From positions 19,343 through 83,342 of the forward strand of contig JAENYU010000005.1 of the NCBI GenBank assembly GCA_016841625.1: DNA of 64,000 nucleotides. The letters are read 5' to 3'. The position numbers and the translations under genes were made by a program. Below the pieces are notes generated by a model. It did not search any database. It worked only from the letters and a program-made list of their open reading frames with translations, and was not told the DNA's origin. Shown one piece after another: positions 10,587 to 19,947 of this stretch (its first letter is position 1; each line of letters begins with the position of its first letter). This DNA is from Methanobacteriota archaeon (GTDB lineage Archaea > Halobacteriota > Methanosarcinia > Methanosarcinales > Methanosarcinaceae).

Positions 10587-11759
10587 ATGAAAATGGGAAA
10601 CGTGTACCGGATATACCCGGATGATGAACAAAAGACGCTTATCGAAAAGCATATCGGATGCGTTAGATTCATCTATAACCGCTTCCTCCACATCAAAAAG
10701 GTTTTCTACGACAAATTCAGGATCAACATTTCCCTGAGTCAACTTGACAAGTACCTTCCCATGTTCAAGGAAATCTATCCCTGGCTCAAAGAGGTCAATT
10801 CACAGTCTCTTCAGGAAGCCAGAAAAAACCTGCACGATGCCTACACCCGCTTTTTCAAAGGACAAAACGGCTTTCCTCAACGGAAAACGAAGAAAGACAC
10901 CAACAAGTCTTTCCAGATCCCGCAGAGGTACAGGCTCAACCTGACCACTTCGCAGGTGTTTCTTCCGGGAATCGGCTGGATGAAAATTAAGATGCACAGG
11001 GACCTGTTCAGTCCGGAGTTTTTCGAGAACCTGATAGAGACTACCGAAGTTAACGGGGAAGTCATTGTCGAAAAGGACATTAATGCCGAATTTTTGAGAA
11101 CGGCAACCGTGAAAAGGACCCCTACAGGAAAGTACTACATTTCCATCCTGACCGAAGACAGGGAAGAGTACCCGGAAATGCAGGAATACTCAGAGGATAC
11201 CACAGTAGGGGTTGACCTCGGGATCAAGGACTTTGCGATCCTTTCCACCGGAGAAAAGATAGAGAACCCTAAATTTCTGAAAAAGTCGTTGAAACGCCTG
11301 AAAACTCTCCAGAGGAGGGTCAGCAGGAAACAGAAAGGGTCAAGGAACCGGAAGAAAGCCGTAAAACAGCTTGCCAAACTTCATGAGAAAATCTCCAACC
11401 AGAGACACGATTTCCAGCATAAAGAGTCAAACACTCTTTTGAGCGACAACCAAGCCGTTGGAATCGAGACGCTAAACATTAAGGGGATGAAGAAAAACCA
11501 TAAACTTGCTCAGGCTATCAGTGATTCGGCATGGGGAAGCTTTGTTTCGAAACTGGAATATAAGGCTAAAAGGCTCGGCAAAACCGTTATTAGGATCGGG
11601 ATGTGGGAGCCTTCCACAAAAACCTGTAACGTTTGCGGATACCACAACAAGGACATAACTCTGGCTGTCCGGGAGTGGGAATGCCCTGCCTGTGGAACGT
11701 TCCATGACAGGGACATTAACGCCGCTATCAACATCAAAAAGTTTGCACTGGCAACTTGA
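10587..11759 (+). CDS. tnpB: RNA-guided endonuclease TnpB (IS200/IS605 OrfB)
   Basis: A 390-residue, apparently intact TnpB. RuvC residues are visible: Asp near 210 in VGVDLGIKDF, Glu near 294 in VGIETLNIKGM and Asp near 376 in HDRDINAAINI. A zinc finger (CNVC...CPAC, Cys near 347, 350, 366 and 369) sits between the last two. The N-terminal HTH_OrfB segment (RIYPDDEQKTLIEKHIGCVR) is present. TnpB proteins cut DNA with a guide from the element's 3' end; here the 3' end lies at 11760-11876. No frameshift or stop is seen, so it may be active. Confidence 0.95.
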   Translation: MKMGNVYRIYPDDEQKTLIEKHIGCVRFIYNRFLHIKKVFYDKFRINISLSQLDKYLPMFKEIYPWLKEVNSQSLQEARKNLHDAYTRFFKGQNGFPQRKTKKDTNKSFQIPQRYRLNLTTSQVFLPGIGWMKIKMHRDLFSPEFFENLIETTEVNGEVIVEKDINAEFLRTATVKRTPTGKYYISILTEDREEYPEMQEYSEDTTVGVDLGIKDFAILSTGEKIENPKFLKKSLKRLKTLQRRVSRKQKGSRNRKKAVKQLAKLHEKISNQRHDFQHKESNTLLSDNQAVGIETLNIKGMKKNHKLAQAISDSAWGSFVSKLEYKAKRLGKTVIRIGMWEPSTKTCNVCGYHNKDITLAVREWECPACGTFHDRDINAAINIKKFALAT

Positions 11760-11876
11760 TTCAAAATCACCCGTGGGACACGGGGAAGAGCCTGTGGATT
11801 CGTGGAGGTTGCTCCGGGAAATGAAGCAGGAAGCCCCTTCCTCGCTTTCATCAGAAAGCAGGTGGGGGTAGTTCAC
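11760..11876 (+). ncRNA. Putative omega RNA / right end of the TnpB element
   Basis: Directly after tnpB comes a structured segment with GAAGCCCC...TTCCTC, a CTTTC-ATCA-GAAAG hairpin and AGGTGGGGG, ending GTAGTTCAC. CCCC and GGGG arms can pair around the hairpin. This is the expected scaffold of a TnpB guide RNA. The adjoining genomic bases after 11876 would act as guide. A second copy of the same type of end, without a tnpB, is at 34442-34501. Confidence 0.6.
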
Positions 11877-11935
11877 GTCCTCTGTAATCCAAAAAAAGTC
11901 TCTTTCAATGCTTCAATGGAGGGTTTTAAGGCCTT

Positions 11936-12454
11936 ATGTTTTCGGAATTTGATTTTTACATTCTGCAGTTCCTGAATTCCCTTTCTTTTCTTGACCAGTT
12001 CATGCTCTTTATAAGCCTAAAATTCGATTACTTCCTCTTTCTGATACTCGCAGCCCTCTTTTATTACAGGGGGAGGGACGAGGCAATTCTCTACCTTTTC
12101 CTACTTGTCGCAGCCTGGAGCCTGGCAATGGCCCTTAAACCAATTTTTGCGGTTCCGAGACCTGAAGATATCCGTTTTGTGACCTGTACTACTGGTTACT
12201 CCATGCCCAGCGGCCATACCCTGATGTCTTTTGCCTCTGCGGTCTTTTTAAATCCTCGGGCAGGGAGGTTAAAATGGCTGATATGGGGTTTTGCCGTGCT
12301 GGTTAGCCTGAGCCGGGTTTTTATAGGGGTGCATTATCCTTCGGACGTGCTCGTGGGAGCCCTGCTGGGCTGTTTGCTGGGGCTGCTCTGGCTCTATGTG
12401 GAAAAATGGCTGATAAAGTCCGGACTTTTCAGGAATCTCTCTGGCTCGGAATAA
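11936..12454 (+). CDS. PAP2-family membrane phosphatase
   Basis: A 172-residue integral membrane protein with about five helices and the three-part acid phosphatase signature: KPIFAVPRP (C1, lysine and arginine), YSMPSGHTLMSFA (C2, catalytic His) and SRVFIGVHYPSDVLVG (C3, nucleophile His). It would remove phosphate from lipid or isoprenoid diphosphates at the membrane. Since a cis-prenyltransferase is encoded in the same window, recycling of polyprenyl diphosphate carriers is a plausible role, but the two genes are not adjacent. Confidence 0.92.
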   Translation: MFSEFDFYILQFLNSLSFLDQFMLFISLKFDYFLFLILAALFYYRGRDEAILYLFLLVAAWSLAMALKPIFAVPRPEDIRFVTCTTGYSMPSGHTLMSFASAVFLNPRAGRLKWLIWGFAVLVSLSRVFIGVHYPSDVLVGALLGCLLGLLWLYVEKWLIKSGLFRNLSGSE

Positions 12455-12463
12455 AAAGCCTTG

Positions 12464-12553
12464 TTATCTGAAAGTAGCCTGATTATCTGAAAGTAACCTG
12501 GTTATCCGAAAGTAACCTGGTTATCCGAAAGTAACCTGGTTATCTGGAAATGG
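12464..12553. repeat. 19-bp tandem repeat, about 4.7 copies
   Basis: Copies start at 12464, 12483, 12502 and 12521, with a partial one from 12540. The consensus is TTATCYGAAAGTAACCTGG. The repeat lies just after the PAP2 gene. No spacers are present, so it is not a CRISPR. Confidence 0.9.
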
Positions 12554-12653
12554 TTTTCTCCATCTTTTTGATATTTCTCTCTTACTAAAGTCTTGTCAAA
12601 ATCCAGAACCATGTCCTAATATTTAAGAAGCTAAGGTATTTTGAGGTGAAGAA

Positions 12654-15600
12654 TCAGGTTTTCTTCTTCGCCACCAAAATTGCACATGTTAGAAGCATCA
12701 ACAAAGTGCCAATTCCCGGAGCCGGGCTTTTCTTTTCTTCGGTTGCTGGATTTTCATTAGCTTTTTCCATTTCCGAAAAAATTTCCTCTGAATTCTCTGT
12801 GCTTGCTTTATCATGTTTCACATTACTCTCAGGGGTCGGCAACATTGTTATTTTTTGTGTAAGTACATTTTCATCTGTGTCCCCGGTTATTGCAAATGGC
12901 GAAAAACCAGGAGTTTTAGCTTCTAAATATATGTATTTTTCGTCCTGCATAACTTTTGAAGTCGGAAGGGAGTTCCATTGGTCATCACTGAAATGTTGAA
13001 GGGATGTTGAGTTGATATCAATGTCTTTTTCAGCAATCCAGGTCATGTTTACCCTGAAGCCCACGGTGGCATTGGCAATGTTTTCCTGAGTTGCGAAACC
13101 TTCGTTTCCTACCCAGATGTTCAGATACCTGTAGACTTCTCCTTCAGGTTCGGCGGCGGTCAATACGGACTTTCCTTCCAGTTCTTCTACAATGGTTGTG
13201 GTTTTTCCTGCAGTTCTTCTGGCATCGAATTCCACAGAAACAACGGAAGTTGCTTCCTGCGTGAATGCGAAGCTGATGTGGTTCCTGTTTGTCACGAACT
13301 GCTGAGCCAGTTCCTTTGCCTGAACGTTACTTGCAGGTTCTGGGGAGCCGCCTCCACCTCCACCGCCCCCTCCGGAGGAGCTTCCTCCATCATCTTCGGA
13401 AGAGCTTCCTCCAATCAAAGGTCGGGGCTCTTTTCTCGTAACGTTTACTGATATACTGTTTGCGTTCCCTGCAGCATCAGTGGCATTTGCATAAATTGTG
13501 TTAACTCCCACGGAGAGTGGCACTGTTTTTGTAAAAGTTCCGCTGAAACCGTCAAGAAATGTTTCTGCAGAAATTTTGTTTACGGTTACTGAGGGCAATG
13601 TGCCTGTGCCATCTACAGTTCCATTCACTGTTATTGAGTCCGAACTTGTCGAATCTCCTTCCAGGGGGGAGTTTATGTTGATTATTGGGGGGGTCGTGTC
13701 ATTTATGATTATGATGACAGTATCCTGTTTGCCATAGTTATTAGCACTGTCGTTGTACTGTATGCTGTAGTTAAAAGCTCCAAGTCCGATATTGGTATCT
13801 ACCGGGACTGATATTTTTGTAGAATTCGTCCATTGCACAAAGGGTGTGAGCTGTTTTCCGTCCCGTAATATCTGGTAATAACCCGGATTTATGTCAAAAA
13901 GTTTCCACCCTGTGAAGTTTACGGTGGTATTTGCAGAGAACCCTACATCTTCCGGGGTTGTAGATGTCGGAGCTACCGTGTCCACGACAAAGGACCATGA
14001 ATAAGTGGCCAGATATGTGAGATTGTCCGTAACGTTTACCGATATCCCGGTCATACCTTCAGGGTCCGCCCGGGCCGCAAGTTCTTCAACTCTGTATCCG
14101 CTAGCAATTCGGGTGGTATTGACTTCCACAGGCAAACCGTTGATTGTCATATTAATGGAAGCCGGATTTATTCCCCCGTCTCCTTCAGTAATGTTTACAG
14201 ATACCTTTGTAACATTGTTATTCAGGTATGAGCCGTTAAGCGGGTATTCTCTACTGAATGATGGCGGCTCACATACGTGCACAAGTGCTGTTTCATTTAT
14301 TTCCCCACTTTCTGCCGTAATCGTAGTTTCACCCGGTTCCAGGGCGGTAAACACTCCTGTAGTCTCATTTATGGTTCCAACAGTAGTATTGCTGCTAGAC
14401 AGTTCCGGAACCGCATCAAAATGGTTTCCATACTGGTCCAGGGTACTTACATTAAACTCAATTGTGCTTCCGACAGCAATTCCCGAGTAGGCAGGGGAGA
14501 TATTAATTACTTCCAACCTCGGTGATTCGCCCGTTGCCCCTGACAATACCAGAGCAAAAGGCTGTGGGCCCTGTGGGATATTGAACCCGTTTACCCTTAC
14601 GGTGTACAACCCTTGTTCCGGGTTTTGTATCTCAATCTGTTCGACGTTGTTATTGTGGTCCTCTTCCCTGTATTGTGTATCACCGGGTCCGGTCACATAG
14701 AGGTCCAGGTCATTGACGAGAGTGGCGGCAGCCGCAAGATCTGCCGGGTAATCGGTCCATACCAGCGTCACCTTGAGGGGCTCCGAGCTGTTGTTGATGT
14801 AATATCTGTTCTCATAGTTTTCCCCTTCCCGAATTACCAGGCCTTCGGAAAAGTGTACCCTGCGTTCTCCTGCCGGGTAGAGGGCTTTTCCAACATCCAG
14901 CCTGCCCCATCCCTGTGAAAAGTCCGGGCATCCGTTAATCTCCCGCTCGCTGCCTGTTCCATACTGGCCCGGCGCCATATTGTGGGCTCCGTTTATGATT
15001 GTAGCTTTTATCAATGCGGCAGAGGGGGCCGTATTCAGGTTGTCCGCATAGTTCTGTCTAACAAGGGCTGCCGCACCTGCAGTTATGGGTGTTGACATGC
15101 TGGTGCCTCCCATATACACATAACTCTCGTTGATACCTCCCCACCCATTGGAATTTGCCAAACTCGACCGTGTGGACGCTATGTATGTACCCGGCGCCAC
15201 GATATCGGGCTTTATCCGCCCGTCGGCAGTCGGGCCTCTGCTGCTGAATGCTGCAATTCCCTCTATATTGTCTGATATGCGATCTTCTGCGATCGGATTT
15301 GCTGTATAATCCTTTGGCCAGTAAGCTCCCCAGGTTCCCTCTATCTCTGGCCTGTAATTTTCTGAGGCCCCAACTGAAATACAGTTCTTTGCTGTCGCCG
15401 GGAAATTCATTGACTCGGGGTCAATAATCCCGTCTCCATTTGAATCGGTTCCGGCGTTGCCTGCAGAAAATAGGATTAGCATGTCTGGATGGTCCCACAT
15501 AAATTGATCCACATATTGTGAATAAATAGTATAGGTTCCTTTGGCATCACCACCCCAGCTGTTTGTATGTATTCTTGCTCCTTTATCATATGCAGGCTGG

Positions 15601-16730
15601 AATATTTCTGTTAAGTCACTAGGTACAGAAAGGTATTCTGAATCGTTTATGCCAATAGCTTCAAAAACCAGTTCAGCTTCCGGGGCCATGCCTCTTACCT
15701 TTCCGCCCGAAGCAGACCCGTTTCCGAGGACAGATCCGGTTACATGGGTCCCATGCCCATAATCCGGATCCATTGCACCATCTCCGCTAAAATCTATAAT
15801 GTCCAGAATTCTTCCCCGGATATCAGGGTGCATCGATGCGTCATTTGCTCCGGTGTCCAGTCCCGTATCTGCAACACAAACAATCTGCCCTTTGCCGGTC
15901 AGGCTGTATTCCTCATTTATCCCGGAAACACCTATGATATTTCTTGCAACGTCGTTGTAAAGCACGGGATGAACGTATTTTTCTATCCACTTCACTTCCC
16001 CGAGGGCTACAATGCTTGAGATTTTGGCCGGGTCCAGGGTTGCCCTGATCAACTTTCCTGAATTCTCGTGAATTATCCCCCCGGGGGCTTCAAGGGCCTT
16101 AGAGACATTTGCATTGTCTTTTGCTTCAAAAAGAACGACAATGATCTCTTCTGTTTCTCCATATGTTCCTGAAAGTTCAGGGCTGATCTTATATTCCGGG
16201 ATGTAGTCCCCGACCCAGCGAACTTCTTCAAGGGCTTTAACTCTGGCTCTTTCCGAGGAATTCATTCTTACGAGATAGGCATTGTTCGGAACATAGCCAA
16301 GAACCTCTGCTCCTTCCCTGTTCAGGTTTTCTTTCCATTCTTCCTTTATGTGCCCATTAAACTGTACTATAAAGTAATCTTCTGAGTAGTAACTTTCTGA
16401 GTAGTAACTTTCTGAGTAGTAATCTTCTGAGTTGTAAGTTTCAGGGGTTGAGGAGATTTTTTCCACTTCATTAATGCCCGTTTGAAGTTCTCTTCCTTTT
16501 TCAGGGGTTTCAAACCGGGCGTTTTTCAACAAAATTCTGTGATTGTTATTTTCAGAATGCTCTAACACTGCCAACCGGTCCGTGGAGGCTGTAAAATTCT
16601 CTTCGATGAACCTGTTATCCGAAAATCCCGCCTTTTTCCTCTCCGGGCCGGAATCCGAAATGCCTGAAGCGGTACTTAGTACCAGGGAAGCAATTATCAA
16701 GACTACAAGCAACAAAAATCTGTTTTTCAC
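12654..16730 (-). CDS. Secreted subtilisin-like (S8) protease with C-terminal surface-anchor region
   Basis: A 1358-residue exported protease. Residues 1-23 are a signal peptide. About 100-119 is a repeated SEDYYSESYY tract, about 119-180 and 195-255 look like I9-type propeptide domains, and the S8 domain follows with Asp near 288 (VADTGLDTG), His near 326 (YGHGTHVTG) and Ser near 544 (GGTSMSTP). Then come a jelly-roll-like domain, a BIG2-type Ig repeat (about 755-830), further Ig-like repeats, a Ser/Gly-rich linker (about 1110) and a PGF-pre-PGF-like domain (VTNRNHISFAFTQEA). The end, PAPGIGTLLMLLTCAILVAKKKT, has the P-G-x plus helix plus basic layout of archaeosortase substrates. It is a single gene, probably S-layer associated. 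Confidence 0.93.
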   Translation of the reverse strand: MKNRFLLLVVLIIASLVLSTASGISDSGPERKKAGFSDNRFIEENFTASTDRLAVLEHSENNNHRILLKNARFETPEKGRELQTGINEVEKISSTPETYNSEDYYSESYYSESYYSEDYFIVQFNGHIKEEWKENLNREGAEVLGYVPNNAYLVRMNSSERARVKALEEVRWVGDYIPEYKISPELSGTYGETEEIIVVLFEAKDNANVSKALEAPGGIIHENSGKLIRATLDPAKISSIVALGEVKWIEKYVHPVLYNDVARNIIGVSGINEEYSLTGKGQIVCVADTGLDTGANDASMHPDIRGRILDIIDFSGDGAMDPDYGHGTHVTGSVLGNGSASGGKVRGMAPEAELVFEAIGINDSEYLSVPSDLTEIFQPAYDKGARIHTNSWGGDAKGTYTIYSQYVDQFMWDHPDMLILFSAGNAGTDSNGDGIIDPESMNFPATAKNCISVGASENYRPEIEGTWGAYWPKDYTANPIAEDRISDNIEGIAAFSSRGPTADGRIKPDIVAPGTYIASTRSSLANSNGWGGINESYVYMGGTSMSTPITAGAAALVRQNYADNLNTAPSAALIKATIINGAHNMAPGQYGTGSEREINGCPDFSQGWGRLDVGKALYPAGERRVHFSEGLVIREGENYENRYYINNSSEPLKVTLVWTDYPADLAAAATLVNDLDLYVTGPGDTQYREEDHNNNVEQIEIQNPEQGLYTVRVNGFNIPQGPQPFALVLSGATGESPRLEVINISPAYSGIAVGSTIEFNVSTLDQYGNHFDAVPELSSSNTTVGTINETTGVFTALEPGETTITAESGEINETALVHVCEPPSFSREYPLNGSYLNNNVTKVSVNITEGDGGINPASINMTINGLPVEVNTTRIASGYRVEELAARADPEGMTGISVNVTDNLTYLATYSWSFVVDTVAPTSTTPEDVGFSANTTVNFTGWKLFDINPGYYQILRDGKQLTPFVQWTNSTKISVPVDTNIGLGAFNYSIQYNDSANNYGKQDTVIIIINDTTPPIININSPLEGDSTSSDSITVNGTVDGTGTLPSVTVNKISAETFLDGFSGTFTKTVPLSVGVNTIYANATDAAGNANSISVNVTRKEPRPLIGGSSSEDDGGSSSGGGGGGGGGSPEPASNVQAKELAQQFVTNRNHISFAFTQEATSVVSVEFDARRTAGKTTTIVEELEGKSVLTAAEPEGEVYRYLNIWVGNEGFATQENIANATVGFRVNMTWIAEKDIDINSTSLQHFSDDQWNSLPTSKVMQDEKYIYLEAKTPGFSPFAITGDTDENVLTQKITMLPTPESNVKHDKASTENSEEIFSEMEKANENPATEEKKSPAPGIGTLLMLLTCAILVAKKKT

Positions 16731-17054
16731 CGTACACTTCCTCCATCCAGAATCACAATTTTCTAGATGTTGGATTACATTGATACTTTATTATATTTTT
16801 CTTATTTTCTGCATCTATAAGTAATCCGCTTAAAGGGTGAAAAGTAGCTTTTTTCAGAATTCCTTCCTGGCAAAGTTCTACTTCAGGTTCCATGATTGCA
16901 AAAAAGGAGGGTTTAGAAAAAAAAGAGCTTTATTCTGTCAATACATGTGCTCTCTTGAAAGCGCCATGAAACAAGGCTCTTCAATGAAATTGCTTCGATG
17001 TAAATATGAAATTTTCATATTTTCCCTAAGTAAACTCAATTCCAAAATAGGAGA
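16731..17054. other. Intergenic region upstream of the subtilase
   Basis: About 320 AT-rich bases between the protease start and tRNA-Leu. The TATTATATTT run near 16788-16800 could be the protease TATA element on the minus strand. No gene was recognised. Confidence 0.35.
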
Positions 17055-17137
17055 TGCGAGGGGTGCGATTTGAACGCACGAATTCCTACGAAAATGGGTC
17101 CTAAGCCCATCGCCTTTGACCTCTGGGCAACCCTCGC
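17055..17137 (-). tRNA. tRNA-Leu (TAG anticodon)
   Basis: Read on the minus strand, the acceptor arms GCGAGGG and CCCTCGC pair fully. The anticodon stem GGGC/GCCC region encloses a loop with TAG, which reads CUA leucine codons. The extended variable arm and total of 83 bases fit a class II tRNA. The T arm is GTGCG-TTCAAAT-CGCAC. No intron is seen. Confidence 0.93.
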
Positions 17138-17224
17138 ACTTTGTGGTACATTCTCTTTGGATCTACCTTATTGCAAAAATAAGAGAAATAAAAAAGGTTT
17201 GAATTGATTTGAAAAAGATTGAAA

Positions 17225-17296
17225 TGCGCCGACCGGGATTCGAACCCGGGTTTTGGGCTTGGAAGGCCCAAGTCATAGCCACTAGACCATCAACGC
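17225..17296 (-). tRNA. tRNA-Gly (TCC anticodon)
   Basis: On the minus strand a 72-base cloverleaf has acceptor arms GCGTTGA and TCGGCGC (with G-T pairs), anticodon loop CTTCCAA giving TCC (reads GGA), and T arm CCGGG-TTCGAAT-CCCGG. It lies 87 bases from tRNA-Leu, so the two may be co-transcribed. Confidence 0.93.
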
Positions 17297-17391
17297 AAAC
17301 TGCAACACATCTAGAGGTATTTGTCAGATATAATGTTTTCGCTTGACATTTCTTATTATTTTCCGGCCTTTTTTCTTTTTATCGGAAATCT

Positions 17392-17544
17392 TTAAAATTC
17401 CAGGGATTTTTTCCATCCCTGTTTGTGTAATTCCTTCATATCAGTCTGTTTAACCTTCAAGTTGTGTGGATTTTTCTCCCGTGGGCAAAACCCATATGTT
17501 TCTCCATCTTCGATCTTTTTCTTTTTCCCGCCGCCTTTTCCCAT
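17392..17544 (-). CDS. Possible small basic protein
   Basis: A 50-residue reading frame beginning MGKGGGKKKKIEDGETYGF and rich in Lys. The frame stays open upstream to 17874, but that part is low in complexity and unlike a protein. No Shine-Dalgarno is visible before the ATG at 17544. It is not recognised, and may be a real small nucleic-acid-binding protein or chance. Confidence 0.3.
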   Translation of the reverse strand: MGKGGGKKKKIEDGETYGFCPREKNPHNLKVKQTDMKELHKQGWKKSLEF

Positions 17545-18534
17545 TTGCTGCAAACTTGGTGCCCTGTTCCGGCAACAAAGAAACCATGCCGTGTTTGTTG
17601 ACATGGTACATGATGAAGCTGTTATGTACTTTATGTTGAAGCTGTCCTTCCTATATGGCTTGAATTGTTGGGTCGAATTTTTGGGTCGAATTTTTGGAAT
17701 TGGGTTGTCAGTTGAGGTTTCCATTTCGAATTGAAGAATCAAATTGTCAGGTAGAGTCGTTGTCAGGTAGAATTGCCAGTTCCAATTTTCAGTCAGAATT
17801 AAGGTGAGGGTCCTGGTCCGTAAACAAATGGGCGTAAAAGGAATTGTTTGGGGGTAATCGTGCCGACAGGGCAAAACTTCACGATTATTATGTTTTCGGT
17901 TTTATTATACAGTTTTTATTGTATTGTCAACCATGTTTACATAAAAACAGATATTTTTACATAACATATTATAGAGTAAATCCTGCAGAATATATTCTTC
18001 ACTACATAATATTACTGATCTAGTTAACAGGGGATTTTTCGAGTAATTTCCCCTCATTTCGTTCCTTTACAATTCTAAATATTTATTATCTTGTATATTG
18101 TTAAACATATGTTTGGTTAGATTATGTTCAGTCGAATATACTAATACTGTAAAAATAATATTTGTATACAAACACCATATATTATTATTTTTATTTTGAC
18201 TGTAGGGGTGGGGCTCGTTTACATTTGCGGTCCGTTTTTATCTGTTTTTCCGGGGGAATTTTATTTCTTGGGTAAAGAATATATATCCTTATATAGGGCT
18301 AGGCATACAAAGTTTTCAAAATAAGCTTTTCATCGTTCGTGTTGCCCTGCATTCGGGGTAGGAGTTCTGAAGAAAATAAGGTAACTTACAAAAGATGTGA
18401 TAGGAATGGGACCTTTTATTCTAGCATTCACAATAAGCTGGCTCCTTATTTTTGCATATATTTTTGTGCTGCTAAAGGCGCGTGCAAGGCTCAACAAAAA
18501 GTTAATGTAATGATCACGTTATACGGTGTTTTGG
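17545..18534. other. Long intergenic region upstream of ccmE
   Basis: Nearly 1 kb. Short direct repeats occur near 17664-17700 (GGGTCGAATTTTT, twice) and 17738-17775 (TTGTCAGGTAGA, twice). From 17900 on it is very AT-rich. ATATATCCTTATATAGGG near 18281-18298 could supply a TATA element for the ccmE group. No gene was supported. Confidence 0.35.
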
Positions 18535-18915
18535 ATGAATAATAAAAAAAAGAAAACATTATTTGCAATTGCTTTCATTTCCGCCGTGGCCATAGTAGGG
18601 CTTTATGGCGTTGATTCTTCAGGGTACCTCTCGGTATCCGAACTTCTTTCTGACCCCCCGGCCCACTTAGGGCAAGAAGTAAATGCTATGGGTGTCGTGG
18701 AATACGGGAGCATTGAAATGGTCCCTGGGATGACCCTGTTCGAGCTCAGGGATGAGGATGTTGAAAACCTGAAGGTCCGTGTCAAATACACGGGTGACCT
18801 GCCCTCCAACCTTGTGGAGGGGGTGAAGGTTAGCATTAGCGGGATCATGGTTTCCGAGGATACCATTGAGGCCAGCAAGATTGTTACGGGGTGCCCATCC
18901 AAGTATACGGAGTAA
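18535..18915 (+). CDS. ccmE: Cytochrome c maturation protein CcmE, Cys-type
   Basis: The product has an N-terminal membrane anchor (KKTLFAIAFISAVAIVGLYG) followed by an OB-fold-like domain of about 95 residues (YLSVSELLSDP, VNAMGVVEYG, VRVKYTGDLPSNLVEGVKVSISG). CcmE holds haem covalently before transfer to apocytochrome c outside the membrane. The C-terminal ends GCPSKYTE, that is CxxxY in place of the bacterial HxxxY haem site, the variant known in archaea and some sulfate reducers. The ATG at 18535 follows a GGTG; a GTG at 18526 is the alternative. A multihaem cytochrome at 60 kb would need this system. Confidence 0.85.
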   Translation: MNNKKKKTLFAIAFISAVAIVGLYGVDSSGYLSVSELLSDPPAHLGQEVNAMGVVEYGSIEMVPGMTLFELRDEDVENLKVRVKYTGDLPSNLVEGVKVSISGIMVSEDTIEASKIVTGCPSKYTE

Positions 18916-18920
18916 TTCCA

Positions 18921-19778
18921 ATGAATATTGAAGAATGGGAAGAATACAGATATGTCGAGGCCGGGATTGAAGCCTTCATTGAGGATATGGGTGACTCCCG
19001 TCTGAAAAAAATGGTGGAACATGTCTGTCATTCCGGAGGGAAACGGGTCCGTCCGATCCTTCTGCTTCTAGCGAGCGATGTCTGCTCCGGCTCTTATGAA
19101 AAGAACCTCAATGCAGCCCTTGCAGTTGAAATGATGCATTCTGCTTCTCTTGTTCACGATGATCTGCTGGACCAGGGCCTTATCAGGAGGAACATGCCTT
19201 CGGCTCCTGAAAAGTTCGGGCCTTCCCGGGCTCTCCTCTGCGGGGACTACCTTATTGCCAAGTCAATCGAGCTTATTTCCCCTTATGGGGAAAAGGTGGT
19301 CAGGGTTTTTGGAAAGGCCGGGATGGACATGGCGGAAGGAGAAGTCCTTGACCTCAGACTGGACGAAGAAGAGTTCGGGGAAAAGGCTTATTTCGAGTGC
19401 ATATTCCGGAAAACGGCATCTCTTTTTGCAGTCAGTGCCTCCATAGGGGCTTATGCCGGCGGGGCAGATGATGCAGGGGCTGAGAAGTTTTCCCTCTTTG
19501 GGAAGTATCTGGGAACTGCTTACCAGATAGTGGATGATCTGCTAGAGTTCCTTGAGGTGCTTGAAGAAAAGGATTCAAGGGTTACATCCGAAACCCTGCC
19601 CCAGATCTACGCTTCGAAGGTTACCAGGGAAGAAGCCGTAGAGCGGTCTATCGAAGAAGTTAAAAAATATGTCCGGGCCGCAAAAGAAGTCCTGGGGTCC
19701 TTCAGGGAATGCCCTGCAAGGGATAAGCTCTTCCTCACTATCGATTACATAACACTTGACCTGCTTGAAAAATCCTGA
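18921..19778 (+). CDS. Trans-polyprenyl diphosphate synthase
   Basis: A 285-residue class I isoprenoid synthase that adds IPP units to an allylic diphosphate. The first Asp-rich motif is HDDLLDQGLIRR near residues 74-85 and the second is YQIVDDLLEFLEV near 195-207, together with GGKRVRP near the N-terminus. The ATG at 18921 lies six bases after the ccmE stop with a GGAG upstream; an overlapping ATG at 18891 is less likely. Chain length cannot be read. With ccmE as neighbour, a role in making the methanophenazine side chain of the respiratory chain is a reasonable inference; membrane lipid synthesis is the alternative. Confidence 0.92.
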   Translation: MNIEEWEEYRYVEAGIEAFIEDMGDSRLKKMVEHVCHSGGKRVRPILLLLASDVCSGSYEKNLNAALAVEMMHSASLVHDDLLDQGLIRRNMPSAPEKFGPSRALLCGDYLIAKSIELISPYGEKVVRVFGKAGMDMAEGEVLDLRLDEEEFGEKAYFECIFRKTASLFAVSASIGAYAGGADDAGAEKFSLFGKYLGTAYQIVDDLLEFLEVLEEKDSRVTSETLPQIYASKVTREEAVERSIEEVKKYVRAAKEVLGSFRECPARDKLFLTIDYITLDLLEKS

Positions 19779-19947
19779 AAATTCTGTTGCCTTTCCTGAA
19801 AAACACATAAGCCGTCACAACGTAAAAACCATCACAACGCAGAAAATAAGACAAAACCAGAATTGATTTCATTCAGTTTTTTACTCTATATCTCAAGAAG
19901 TTTCTAACTACACTCTAATTTTTCTTACAACTCTACCAGGTGAATCC

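Larger units (their letters stand above)
10440..11876 (+). mobile_element. Solitary IS605/IS1341-type element carrying TnpB
   Basis: The unit contains one intact tnpB without tnpA. The right end is placed at the AGTTCAC around 11870-11876, just after a folded GC-rich segment, the usual end of the IS200/IS605 omega RNA. The left boundary is less certain; a GC-rich hairpin-prone segment (GGAGGCCGCAGGCC) lies near 10467-10480. Mobility would need a TnpA supplied from elsewhere. Confidence 0.7.

Noticed and set aside
17392..17874. Full 160-codon minus-strand frame
   Set aside because: The upstream two thirds are low in complexity and Thr/Pro-rich from short DNA repeats. Only the last 50 codons were kept, with low confidence.
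18339..18542. 67-codon plus-strand frame before ccmE
   Set aside because: No ribosome-binding site, no motif, and it overlaps the ccmE start.
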